64,000 bases of DNA. Source: Arsenicicoccus dermatophilus (GTDB taxonomy: Bacteria > Actinomycetota > Actinomycetes > Actinomycetales > Dermatophilaceae). The stretch's first letter is position 1, and each line of letters begins with the position of its first letter. Positions 9,439-17,689 of this stretch are shown here, piece after piece. The position numbers were made by a program, and so were the translations under genes. The notes below the pieces were generated by a model that made no database searches, was not told the DNA's origin, and saw only the letters and a list, made by a program, of their open reading frames with translations. The stretch covers positions 1-64,000 of the forward strand of contig NZ_JAKZHU010000001.1 in NCBI RefSeq assembly GCF_022568795.1, in the 5' to 3' direction.

Positions 9439-10687
9439 CACTATGGGTTGTTCACAGGATCCACACACGACGCTCCTGGTGGTTGCCGACCAGCGCGCCC
9501 AGACCGTCCATACCTTCGATCCGCAGTCGGCCCGGTGGGAGACCGTTCTGACGGATACCGCTCTCGCCGAGCACGCCGGGCTGCTCCAGCTCCCGGACGG
9601 GCGGATCGCCTTCGTCGACGACGCGGCGGGGGAGCTGGTGCTGCTCACCCCCGGCTCCGGCCGAACGTCGGTGGAGCGGGTCCCGGTCGCCATCCCCGGA
9701 GAGCACCTGGCGTGCAGCCCCGACGGGCGCTGGCTTGCCGTGAGCACCGGGGCGGGAGACTCCTTCGAACCGAGCAGCGATCAGCTCACGCTCGTGGACC
9801 TGGCTGCTCCCGGGCGACCACGAGCGCGGCGGGTCCGTACCCGGGTGGGTGAGCCGGGCATCGCGCTCACCGATCACGAGGTCCTGCTGCGTCATCGCGC
9901 GCCAGGGGCCGTCCAGGCGTTGGGGATCGTCGAGGTGGCTGCTGCAGGTCCACACGTGCCCCACCTCGACGGACAGGTCATCCACGAGGTGGGAGACGCA
10001 GGCCACGGGGATGCCTGGGACCCGATCAGCCGCTGCCTGCTGATCGCCACCGAGCGCGGGCTGGAACGATTCGCGGTGGAGGACGGCTCGCCTCGCCCCC
10101 TGGGGGTCGTTCCCTGGAACGCTGGGCAGAGCGGGACCAGCAGCGACGTGGGCCGGGCCTATTACCTGCGGTGCTGCCCCCGCCGACGGCTCGTCGCAGC
10201 TACGCTGCGCCGCGGCGGTGAGGATCCCCTGCGGTGGGACGACTGGGACAACCACCTGTGGGTCCATCACCTGGACACCGGACGTACCCACCTTGCACCC
10301 ATCGGCCCCGGTCTGGTGTTCCGATGTGCCCTGACCCCCACCGCTCTGGTCACCACCCGCGTGCACCCGGACGGGGACGAGCTGATCGCACACGACCTGA
10401 CCGACCTGAGATCGCGTGGGACATGGTCCCTGCCGCGACTGGCCCACGGCCCCCGCCGCGGGCACGAGCCCTGGGACGACGCAGACCGGCGATCGGTCGC
10501 TGCCTGTCCCGAGGCAGAGACCGTGCTCGTCACCCGCGGCGGCCACGGTCAGGTGCACCTGGTCGACGTCCACGCGCCGGGCACACCGCTACGTACCTTT
10601 GCCGCACCCAGCCCGCTGCGCGACGGCGGCCACGTGGGATGGTTCGCCGCGCCGTCCGCCGGCGGCCTCGACGGGATCGGTCGATGA
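9422..10687 (+). CDS. Beta-propeller-like protein beside the azole-peptide operon
   Basis: The protein is about 421 residues and is divergent from the peptide operon. It has no signal peptide. Repeated strand-rich units such as TTLLVVADQRAQTVHTF, GRIAFVDDAAGELVLL, GRWLAVSTGAG, CLLIATERGLERF and ETVLVTRGGHGQVHLVDV suggest a WD40/YVTN-type propeller. No catalytic motif is seen. The stop overlaps the start of the prolyl oligopeptidase gene (ATGA), so the two are probably made together. The start is uncertain: ATG 9422 lies in the operator and ATG 9443 is 21 nt downstream; neither has a ribosome site. Function unknown; it could be a scaffold or a lone propeller domain related to S9 peptidases. 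Confidence 0.65.
   Translation: MSIVLNTMGCSQDPHTTLLVVADQRAQTVHTFDPQSARWETVLTDTALAEHAGLLQLPDGRIAFVDDAAGELVLLTPGSGRTSVERVPVAIPGEHLACSPDGRWLAVSTGAGDSFEPSSDQLTLVDLAAPGRPRARRVRTRVGEPGIALTDHEVLLRHRAPGAVQALGIVEVAAAGPHVPHLDGQVIHEVGDAGHGDAWDPISRCLLIATERGLERFAVEDGSPRPLGVVPWNAGQSGTSSDVGRAYYLRCCPRRRLVAATLRRGGEDPLRWDDWDNHLWVHHLDTGRTHLAPIGPGLVFRCALTPTALVTTRVHPDGDELIAHDLTDLRSRGTWSLPRLAHGPRRGHEPWDDADRRSVAACPEAETVLVTRGGHGQVHLVDVHAPGTPLRTFAAPSPLRDGGHVGWFAAPSAGGLDGIGR
9423..9437. promoter_or_regulatory. Fur/Zur-like operator
   Basis: The 15-mer TGAGTATCGTTCTCA is an imperfect 7-1-7 inverted repeat with TGAG/CTCA arms and A/T at the internal positions usual for Fur-family boxes (TGAnAATnATTnTCA-like). It covers the -35 box of the minus-strand operon and the first possible start codon of the plus-strand gene, so one bound repressor dimer could shut both directions. 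Which metal regulator binds is not visible; no regulator gene lies in this cluster part. Confidence 0.55.
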
Positions 10688-12447
10688 CGGCGGTCGGCTC
10701 GGCGGAGTGGTTCCTCGAGCAGATCCGTGAGATCGGCGCAGGCGCCAGGTGGTCCGTGCCGAGGCCGACGCCCTGGGGTCTGATGCACATCCACCGCCCA
10801 GCACGAGACGGCCGCGAGGCAGACGTCGGCGTATGGCGCAGCACCCGGTATCAGCTGGTCCACCAGGACCCTGGCCGGCTGGACCTGCCGGTCACCGATC
10901 CCGTGTCCATCCTGTCGGGAGGTGGAGCCTGCGCCGTCCTGGAGCGCGAGCCCGGCAGCGAGCGACGCGCCCTGCGCTGGGTCTGCGGCCCCGGACACCC
11001 GCCGGGTGACGTGCTGGCCCAGGGGATCTCGCCCACGACGAGACCCCTGCTGACGACGCAGGGCCAGGTCCTGCTGTGCCCTGAGCACCCCGACGGCGCC
11101 GTCCGGTCCTTGGCCACGACGGTCCACGAGGGCCGGACGCGGGTCGTCCTGGTGGAACGCACGACACGGAGCACCCGCATCACGCTCGTCCGGGAGCCCG
11201 ACGAGCGTCCCGGGCGTCCGGCACCGGTCGTGGCCGAGCCGGCCGGCAGCCCGCTTCTCGACATACCGAGCTCGATCCCCACACACCTGGTGAGCAGCGG
11301 TCCGTTGCTGCACGTCGACGACCACCTGACGACCCCCGCCGGGGACATCATCTGGCGCCTGCCCGCCGGGCGCGTGTCCGCCGTCGTCCAGGAAGACCAT
11401 CATCGTCGTCCCGACGGGCCGCCCACCGCCTCACCCGGCCCCCTCCTCGCCGTGACCCGGCAGGACGGTGAGCTGCAGGTCAGGCGCCTGCAGCCGGGCG
11501 ACGATCCGACACCCCCGCTGTGGCGGGCCCCGCTGGGGACCGACCTGCGAGGCATGACGGTGCACGACGACCGTTCCCTGTGGCTGGTCACCCGCCGGGC
11601 AGAGGACCCGAGCCGGTTGGAACGCCTCGACCTCACCGCCGACATACCCCCTGCCCCTGCCCAGGGCTCGCCGGGGCAGTGCCTCCATGAACGCCGTCGC
11701 ACCCCGGGCGACGAGGACACATCCGTGCCCTATGTCGTCACGGCCAGCCCTTGCGGCAGCAGGCGCGACGACCCGCCGGTGCTCCTGACCGTCTACGGCG
11801 GCTTCGGGGTCGAGCACTGGCCCGAGGCGGAACCCACCACAGCGGCCTGGACCAGAGCCGGTGGCCTCGTCGTCACGGCACAGGTCCGCGGCGGTGGCGA
11901 GCACGGCCCGGCCTGGCACGCCGCCGGCCGCGGCGAGCGCAAGCGTCGGGCGGTCCAGGACCTGCTCGCGATCATCCGCCACGTGGTGGCTGACGGACTC
12001 ACCCGACCTGGCCGGATCATCCTGTGCGGCGCGTCCCACGGGGGCCTCGTCGCGCTGCTCGCCGCCCTGGACGAGGACACCCGGCACCCGGAGGTGGGCG
12101 GGGTCGCGGTGACCGCCCCGCTCCTCGACGTCCGCGATCTCTCCAGACACGGGAACGGTCGCTTCTGGGCCGACGAGTTCCCGCGCTCGGGTGCAGGCCG
12201 AGCAGCCGTGTCACCTCTGCACGTCGTGGCCTCCGCTGACACACCCCTGCCACCCCTGTGGCTCGCGTCCATGGGGCGCGACGAGCGAGTCGCCGACGAC
12301 GCGAACGACTTCGCCCGCCGATGGGCCCGACGCGGTCACGTCACCCACATCCGCGAAGCGGATTCCGCCCACGTGACCCCCGACCTCGACCAGCTCGACA
12401 GCCGCGCGGCCCACATGCTCTCCTTCGCATGGAACTGCACCCGATAG
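10684..12447 (+). CDS. Prolyl oligopeptidase family (S9) serine peptidase
   Basis: The 587-residue protein has an N-terminal propeller-like region (about 1-340) and a C-terminal alpha/beta-hydrolase domain. In the latter YGGFGVEHWPEA marks the oxyanion strand, GASHGGLVALLAA holds the nucleophile Ser, GRDERVADDANDF the Asp and EADSAHVT the His. Family members cleave short peptides, often after Pro. There is no export signal. Coupled by ATGA to the propeller gene and sharing the metal-box intergenic region with the azole-peptide operon, it is a good candidate for leader removal or product turnover. The peptide carries a single Pro (Pro30, in NPFEV). Substrate assignment is inference. Confidence 0.85.
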   Translation: MTAVGSAEWFLEQIREIGAGARWSVPRPTPWGLMHIHRPARDGREADVGVWRSTRYQLVHQDPGRLDLPVTDPVSILSGGGACAVLEREPGSERRALRWVCGPGHPPGDVLAQGISPTTRPLLTTQGQVLLCPEHPDGAVRSLATTVHEGRTRVVLVERTTRSTRITLVREPDERPGRPAPVVAEPAGSPLLDIPSSIPTHLVSSGPLLHVDDHLTTPAGDIIWRLPAGRVSAVVQEDHHRRPDGPPTASPGPLLAVTRQDGELQVRRLQPGDDPTPPLWRAPLGTDLRGMTVHDDRSLWLVTRRAEDPSRLERLDLTADIPPAPAQGSPGQCLHERRRTPGDEDTSVPYVVTASPCGSRRDDPPVLLTVYGGFGVEHWPEAEPTTAAWTRAGGLVVTAQVRGGGEHGPAWHAAGRGERKRRAVQDLLAIIRHVVADGLTRPGRIILCGASHGGLVALLAALDEDTRHPEVGGVAVTAPLLDVRDLSRHGNGRFWADEFPRSGAGRAAVSPLHVVASADTPLPPLWLASMGRDERVADDANDFARRWARRGHVTHIREADSAHVTPDLDQLDSRAAHMLSFAWNCTR

Positions 12448-12492
12448 CCAGGACAGCGAGATTCCCCCGCCGTCCATCCCAGGCAGCGGGAA

Positions 12493-12855
12493 GTGTTCGC
12501 CGGGCCTGTCGCTCGTGTCTCTGCCAGGACTGCCTTGGAAGCCCGGGCCGCAGGCGTCGTCGCCCCGGCCGTCGATCCCCGGCCCGACACGGTCGTGCTG
12601 GTGGACGGCATCTTCCGGCACCGTCCCGAGCTGCGGGATGTCTGGGACGCCTCGATCGGGGTGGAGTTGCCCATCGCCGCCTCGGTACCCCGCGGCTACG
12701 CCCGTTACCTCGGGGAGCACGACCCCGACCCGGAGGCCCCCAGAAACCACCGGTATGTCGGAGGGCAGCGGCTCTACCTCGCCGAGGCGGACCCTCGCGC
12801 AGCCGCCACCTGGGTCCTGGACAGCACCGACCTCGACGCGCCACGCCTCGTCTGA
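12493..12855 (+). pseudogene. Uridine kinase-like fragment (N-terminal half missing)
   Basis: The frame encodes about 120 residues matching the C-terminal half of actinobacterial uridine kinase-like proteins: DTVVLVDGIFRHRPELRDVWD, then DPDPEAPRNHRYVGGQRLYL and a terminal DLDAPRLV. The P-loop and nucleoside-binding half are absent. Upstream in the same frame is the stop of the peptidase gene at 12445, so no longer protein is possible. No ribosome site precedes the GTG at 12493. I read it as the stump left where the azole-peptide cluster adjoins older chromosome. Confidence 0.7.
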
Positions 12856-13153
12856 GACGCGTGGCGGCGAAGAAGCGCTCTCCGCTCGTGCCGGAGGTGA
12901 CGGCGCATCGTGTCAGCGGGACGTGCCACCCCTGACGGTGCCGGATCTCTCGGTCTCCGCCTCTGCGCCGGTGCGGCCTGAGATCCTCTGCCAGGCCGGG
13001 CAGATCTGGTGGTCACGATGTTGGTGGGCGGCTGTTTACCTTGTCCTGCAACGACATTCAGCGGGCGGAGTGGTGTCGGGGTAGGTCACGATGGGTGGTG
13101 CGGGTCACGCAGTGGCGGTGCGCCCGATCCCGATCCACGCTCGAGGAGACATC
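12856..13153. other. Intergenic region
   Basis: About 300 bp between the kinase stump and the protease gene. No gene, repeat or clear promoter was recognised. Confidence 0.5.
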
Positions 13154-13993
13154 ATGCGATCACCTGTCCTCGTCCATGCCGCATCGATCTGTCTGACCGC
13201 CGTCGGGGTGGTGGCTTCATCGCCGGTGGCTCAGGCCGCCGGGGGATTCGACGACTTCGACTCCACTGTCCGGATCCACAACTGCTCCGCGGCGCTGGTC
13301 CGGTTGCCCGGCTCGCAAGACCGCGACAAGGCGCTCGTGCTCACCAACGGGCACTGCGTGCCTGCGGGCCGCCTGAACGGCACCGAAGTCGTCGTGGATC
13401 AGGCATGGCCCTCCGGATCTGCGGATGCCCAGGTCATGTCCGGCAACGAGGGCCAGATGAGGGTGGTCCGCAAGATCAAGCTCGAGCGCATCGTCTACGC
13501 CACCATGAACCGCACCGACATCGCCGTCGTGCGGACCAACACCACCTACTCCCAGCTCGCCTCGGCGAACGTGCGTGTGCGTGCCCTGTCCACGACTCGG
13601 CCAGCTCCCGGCACGGCCGTCAACGTGCCGTCGGCATACTGGAAGACCGCCGGCCTCGGTTGCGCCGTCGATGCCATCGTTCCTGTGCTGCGCGAGGGCG
13701 ACTGGACCTGGAACGATTCCATGCGGCTGGCCGGGGACAGCTGCACCGGGCTGCGTCCTGGCGCCAGCGGCTCACCGATGATCGATGACAGCTCCGGCGA
13801 CATCGTCGGGGTCGTCAACACGGTGCAGACCGGCGACGGGTCTCCCTGCTCGGAGAACAACCCCTGCGAAGGCCGCAACGGCGTCACCGCACCCGCAGGT
13901 ACCACCTATGGGCAGCAGACCTGGTGGGCCGCAGGTTGCTTCAAGGCGAGCGCCTTCAACCCCGGCCCCGCCTGCAAGCTCCCCCGTCCCTGA
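13154..13993 (+). CDS. Secreted trypsin-like serine protease
   Basis: The start at ATG 13154 follows GAGGAG with good spacing. The first ~29 residues are a Sec signal (MRSPVLVHAAS, hydrophobic core, cleavage near AQAA). The mature enzyme shows the chymotrypsin-fold triad: His in VLTNGHCV, Asp in NRTDIAVV and Ser in PGASGSPM. Four cysteines near the C-terminus (SPCSENNPCEG, GCFKA, PACKL) could form disulfides. It is an extracellular endopeptidase of unknown target. The gene stands alone between degraded fragments and is itself intact. Confidence 0.85.
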   Translation: MRSPVLVHAASICLTAVGVVASSPVAQAAGGFDDFDSTVRIHNCSAALVRLPGSQDRDKALVLTNGHCVPAGRLNGTEVVVDQAWPSGSADAQVMSGNEGQMRVVRKIKLERIVYATMNRTDIAVVRTNTTYSQLASANVRVRALSTTRPAPGTAVNVPSAYWKTAGLGCAVDAIVPVLREGDWTWNDSMRLAGDSCTGLRPGASGSPMIDDSSGDIVGVVNTVQTGDGSPCSENNPCEGRNGVTAPAGTTYGQQTWWAAGCFKASAFNPGPACKLPRP

Positions 13994-14095
13994 TCTCTCG
14001 CCGGTCAGGTTCTCCTGCCGGCTCACGGTGGCCAGCCAAGACTGCCACAGGCTGCGCCCCGCCAGGCTGATCACCGTGAGCCGGCGAGCGGCAGG
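13994..14095. other. Non-coding stretch
   Basis: This stretch follows the protease stop. Nothing supportable was seen before the kinase-like remnant. Confidence 0.4.
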
Positions 14096-14210
14096 TGCTC
14101 GCCTGATCCAGGTCGAGACGACGCTGCCGGACCCGCAGGAGCACCGGCGCCGCGTCGAGGCGCGCCGGTCCGACATCAGCGGGCACCGGGCGCCCACGTG
14201 GGAGGAGGTC
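14096..14210 (+). pseudogene. P-loop kinase-like remnant
   Basis: The plus frame reads ARLIQVETTLPDPQEHRRRV followed closely by RSDISGHRAPTWEEV. This resembles the C-terminal segment of small bacterial ATP-binding kinases, in which HRRRVExR, DIPGH and PTWxEV are conserved. Only ~40 residues are recognisable; the frame then runs into unrelated text. It is a fragment without a start or P-loop. Confidence 0.5.
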
Positions 14211-14414
14211 GAGCGTCGTGGACGACGACCACGAGATCGGGCAGGTGTCCGCCAGCGGAGAGGGCGCGATCACGACGACCTCCCGCGAGCCGTGGGACGT
14301 CGACGAGGTGCTCGCCGTCCCCGCCGAGCGGCAGCAGCAGGTCACGGACGGGTCGGGATCGAGCGGGCCTCGTCCCGCAGATCCGGTGGCTGGGCTGCGA
14401 GACTTCCTGCGTGC

Positions 14415-14740
14415 GTATGCCGGACGGGACGGTCATCAAGGTCGCCGCCACGAGGTCCGCGCGCACGAACCCGACCTTCTCGTAGACGTGCCGCGCCCGC
14501 GGGTTGACGTCGTAGACCTCCAGGCTGATCCGGTGCAGCCCCATCGTGGTGAGGCCGTGCTCGACGACCAGGCGGGTGGCCTCGGTGCCGCGCCCGCGAC
14601 CGCGACCGGCCGACCCGATCAGAGTGCGGAAGCTGCGCGCGTGGTTGTCCTCGTCGCCACTCGTTCAGCACGACCTCGCCGACGAGCTGCCAGGTCGGAG
14701 GCTGTCTCGAGCAACAGGGCGGCAGACCGGCGAATGTGTC
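14415..14740 (-). pseudogene. GNAT acetyltransferase remnant, truncated and frameshifted
   Basis: On the minus strand WQLVGEVVLNEW, then in another frame DEDNHARSFRTLIG, RGTEATRLVVEHGL, and GLHRISLEVYDVNPRARHVY with EKVGF, are the central and C-terminal parts of a RimJ/RimL-type N-acetyltransferase. The frame change is near 14660 (TGGCGACGAG), where one missing G would restore it. The first ~100 residues and the normal C-terminal strand are absent, so the gene is dead regardless of that base. Confidence 0.72.
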
Positions 14741-14773
14741 GGTCGTGCCCGTGGCCATGCCGCCAGGATGCTG

Positions 14774-16528
14774 TCAGGTCGAGGCCGCCCGCAGGAGGAC
14801 CTCTCGCAGGGCCGGGTCGACGGCATACAGGTAGAGGCCGCGGACGCCACGCGTGAGCAGGACGTTGAGCTCGTTGCGCAGCAGCTCCTCGGCGATCGAG
14901 ACCGTGGACCCGTCCGCGAGGGTGCGCCGCTGGGTGGCGTTCCGGTTGGCGCTGGCCTTCGGGTCGAAGACCACTCGCCCGTCGCGATAGGTCACGGACG
15001 GCCCGATGATCACCCCCGCGTAGTCGAGGTCGAAGCCCTGCACCGTGAAGGTGGACCCGACCTCCTCCAACGACCGAGGGCGTTCCGCCCAGGACAGGCC
15101 ACGTGCATGGCGCGCCTCGGTCGCGGTGTACTCCACCTGCAGGTTCCAGGGCAGGCGGAAGTCATCCACGACGACGTCCCAGGTCTGTCCGCCGTCACGA
15201 CGCTTCTCGACGAACTTCCAGTCGAAGGTGGCCGTCAGCCGCGAGAGCCCGTGGCCCTCATCGGTCGCCCGCTCCCGCACGGCGGCATACAGCTCGTGAG
15301 GGTCGTCGAAGACGACGACGTCATAACCGGGGTCGTGCGGGATGGGGTCCACCCGGCGGTCCTCGACAAGACCACGGATCCATCGATAGGTGGCCTCGGA
15401 CGATGCCATACGCATCTGCTGGTCCAGCTCGATGACCTGGGTCGCGGACTCGCGCAGCGCCGCGAGCTGGTGGGGCTCCCAGTACTGGTTGGTGGCGACC
15501 ATCTGCATCGGGTCGAAGATCGCCACCACGACGCGTGCCCGGGCCCGCAGGTCGGCCAGCATGTTCTTGCCCCGGTAGGACTGCTTGCCCTGCGTCCACA
15601 GCAGGTGGGCCTCGTCGACGAGCACCACGTCCACCGGCTCCTTGTCGACGGGGTGCCCGTTGATGAACCGGGTGGGCTTGGAGACCCGCTCGTGGGCGCG
15701 GCTCGACAGGCCGAGCTTGCGCGCGATCTGCTCGTAGACGGTCAGCTGCTGGTCGTGGTTGACGAGCAGCCTGGCGTCCAGGTCCTTGCGACCGACCGTC
15801 ACGTCGTCGGCGACGTCGTCGACGAAGAGGTCGTAGAACAGGCTGCTGAGCAGCACCGTCTTGCCGGTGCCCGCGGAGCCCTCGACCAGGATCAGCCGGC
15901 CCGTGGACCTGGCGGCGCGCGCGTCCACGATCGCGTCATGGATCTGCGCCTTGGCCGCCAGCTGCTGCTGCGTCAGCTTGTGGAAGGGCGACGCCTTGAA
16001 CAGGGCGGACTCACGGACGATCTTCTCGGTGGGGAAGAGTCGCTCGTCGTGCGCGCGCAGCTGCCGCCAGGTGTCGCGGAAGGTCTCGTCCAGCAGGTCG
16101 CGCCGGTAGTAGTCGTTCTGGGGATTGAACTGCCGGTTGTACAGGTGGTCCACTGCGTCGGAGCCTTGGAGCCAGTGCATCAGCCTGTTCTCGACGTCCA
16201 AGGTCATCGACTTGTGGAAGTGTTCGTGCCCGATCACGTACATCTGGGCGTCCGAGGCCGCTACGAGGCCGGACCACTCTTCACGGACGAGGATGTCGGC
16301 TCGCAGGTGTTGCACCGTGCGACTGCGTATGTCGGAGGTCTCGCCGACGTAGACGTCGTACTTGCCCGCCCCCGCGCCCTTGTGCACCACGTAGACGGTC
16401 GGGAAGTCGAGCAGGTGCGTGGCCACGGCCCTGTCCGCAGGAGAGGTGGCGCCTCGCAGCTCCTCGATCAGCGCGGTCAGCTCGACCTCGGTGAAGGGGA
16501 TGCGCCTGACGAATGCCCGTGGAGTCAC
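14774..16528 (-). CDS. GIY-YIG nuclease domain plus DUF2075 P-loop ATPase/helicase-like protein
   Basis: The 584-residue protein begins with a GIY-YIG-like fold (TVYVVHKG then KYDVYVGETSDIRSR, ~43-70). It continues with a DUF2075 ATPase: Walker A VEGSAGTGKT (~208-217), Walker B VVLVDEAHLL (~300), and superfamily-1-like helicase motifs GSTFTVQGFDLDYAG and LNVLLTRGVRGLYLY near the C-terminus. The family is believed to act on nucleic acids. Nuclease plus helicase-like architectures are common in phage defence, but a defence role here is inferred only from architecture and neighbour. It is divergent from a MazG gene 93 bp away. Confidence 0.82.
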   Translation of the reverse strand: MTPRAFVRRIPFTEVELTALIEELRGATSPADRAVATHLLDFPTVYVVHKGAGAGKYDVYVGETSDIRSRTVQHLRADILVREEWSGLVAASDAQMYVIGHEHFHKSMTLDVENRLMHWLQGSDAVDHLYNRQFNPQNDYYRRDLLDETFRDTWRQLRAHDERLFPTEKIVRESALFKASPFHKLTQQQLAAKAQIHDAIVDARAARSTGRLILVEGSAGTGKTVLLSSLFYDLFVDDVADDVTVGRKDLDARLLVNHDQQLTVYEQIARKLGLSSRAHERVSKPTRFINGHPVDKEPVDVVLVDEAHLLWTQGKQSYRGKNMLADLRARARVVVAIFDPMQMVATNQYWEPHQLAALRESATQVIELDQQMRMASSEATYRWIRGLVEDRRVDPIPHDPGYDVVVFDDPHELYAAVRERATDEGHGLSRLTATFDWKFVEKRRDGGQTWDVVVDDFRLPWNLQVEYTATEARHARGLSWAERPRSLEEVGSTFTVQGFDLDYAGVIIGPSVTYRDGRVVFDPKASANRNATQRRTLADGSTVSIAEELLRNELNVLLTRGVRGLYLYAVDPALREVLLRAAST

Positions 16529-16620
16529 GTCGTCCCTCTCCGTTTCGTATGGTGAACCTGGCCAGCCTACGGAGGCGACGTTCCTTGGCGCCTGCGGGCT
16601 CGCGGTGGCACGCTCGTCCC

Positions 16621-16959
16621 ATGGACTCTCGGCCTACGCTCGACGATCTCGCCGCGCGGGCCGCCGCGTTCACCGTGGCTCGCGACTGGACGCAGTTCCA
16701 CGATCCGAAGTCGCTGATCCTCGCGCTCACGGGTGAGGTCGGCGAGCTCGCGGAGCTGTTCCAGTGGGCGCCGGTGTCAGGTGACTCCGTGTCGCGGGCG
16801 CGGGCCGGCCAGGAGATGGCGGACGTGCTGATCTATCTGCTCCACCTGGCGAACGCGCTCGGGATCGACCTGGGTGAGGCCGTCGTCGCCAAGATGGACG
16901 ACAACGACGCCCGCTTCGCGGTGGAAGAGGTGTCCGGCACCGCGCCGCTCAAGAGCTGA
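16621..16959 (+). CDS. MazG-like nucleotide pyrophosphohydrolase
   Basis: The protein is 112 residues, the size of single-domain MazG/RS21-C6-type enzymes that hydrolyse non-canonical or dCTP-like nucleotides to the monophosphate. The metal-binding pattern ExxE...ExxD is clear: GEVGELAELFQW (~38-49) and QEMADVLIYLLHLANALGI (~64-82). The start ATG 16621 fits the family; longer upstream starts would add unrelated sequence. It is divergently arranged with the GIY-YIG/DUF2075 gene, and a functional link is possible. Confidence 0.88.
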   Translation: MDSRPTLDDLAARAAAFTVARDWTQFHDPKSLILALTGEVGELAELFQWAPVSGDSVSRARAGQEMADVLIYLLHLANALGIDLGEAVVAKMDDNDARFAVEEVSGTAPLKS

Positions 16960-17049
16960 GGAACGAACCGGCCCCTCAGACGCCGCGGGTCTCGCGGTGT
17001 GCGGATCCCTGGTGCTCGGCGTACGGGGTGCTTCGGGCATGCTGGCGGC

Positions 17050-17637
17050 ATGACCTTCACCGTGCTGCGCCGCGAGGACCATGCCGAGATGCCCTGGCTC
17101 AACGGCGGGGGCCGCACGCTCGAGGTCGCCCGCGCGCCGCGCACCGGCGACTTCGACTGGCGCGTCAGCTTCGCGCACGTCGACCGGTCCGGACCCTTCT
17201 CGGCCTATCCGGGCGTGGATCGGGTGATCACGCTGGTCGAGGGGCCCGGGATGCGGCTGACGATCCGGCCGCAGGTAGGTCCAGGGAGCGCCGGCTCGGG
17301 CAGCGTCGTCCACGAGCTCGCGCCGTACGAGCCCTGTGCCTTCGCGGGCGAGGACGAGATCGACTGCCAGGTCACGCAGCCCACCGTCGACCTCAACCTG
17401 ATGACTCGTCGGGACCGCTGCCGGGGGACGGTCACCACGCACCGGATCGCCGGCGGCCGAATGGAGGTCGACCCCGCCGGAGCGACGCTCGTCGCGATCC
17501 TCGCCGGTCGACTGCGCGCCGAGTCGGGCTCGACGGCAGCACATGTCGCCCCGCTGGACGTGCTCACCGACCTCACGGCCACGGTGACCCTCTCCGGTGG
17601 CGGCGTGGCGGCGCTGATCCAGGTGACCCCGGGCTGA
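17050..17637 (+). CDS. HutD/Ves family protein
   Basis: The 195-residue protein matches the HutD/Ves cupin-like family: MPWLNGGGRTLEVA (~15-28), FDWRVSFAHVDRSGPFSAYP (~37-56) and a C-terminal double-stranded beta-helix. HutD accompanies histidine utilisation in other bacteria, where it may limit the pathway; the molecular activity is not established. No hut gene is nearby here. CATGCT lies 6 nt before the ATG, a weak candidate -10 for a leaderless mRNA. Confidence 0.85.
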   Translation: MTFTVLRREDHAEMPWLNGGGRTLEVARAPRTGDFDWRVSFAHVDRSGPFSAYPGVDRVITLVEGPGMRLTIRPQVGPGSAGSGSVVHELAPYEPCAFAGEDEIDCQVTQPTVDLNLMTRRDRCRGTVTTHRIAGGRMEVDPAGATLVAILAGRLRAESGSTAAHVAPLDVLTDLTATVTLSGGGVAALIQVTPG

Positions 17638-17689
17638 CCGCACGGCATACGGCCAGGGCAGTGCGCGTCGGCCGAGGGCGCACGGAGAC

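Noticed and set aside
9447-9455. TTGTTCACA, one mismatch from a DnaA box
   Set aside because: Single copy inside a coding region with no cluster of boxes; not an origin.
14546-16555. Long plus-strand frame opposite the DUF2075 gene
   Set aside because: No start signal or homology; the minus strand has clear Walker and GIY-YIG motifs.
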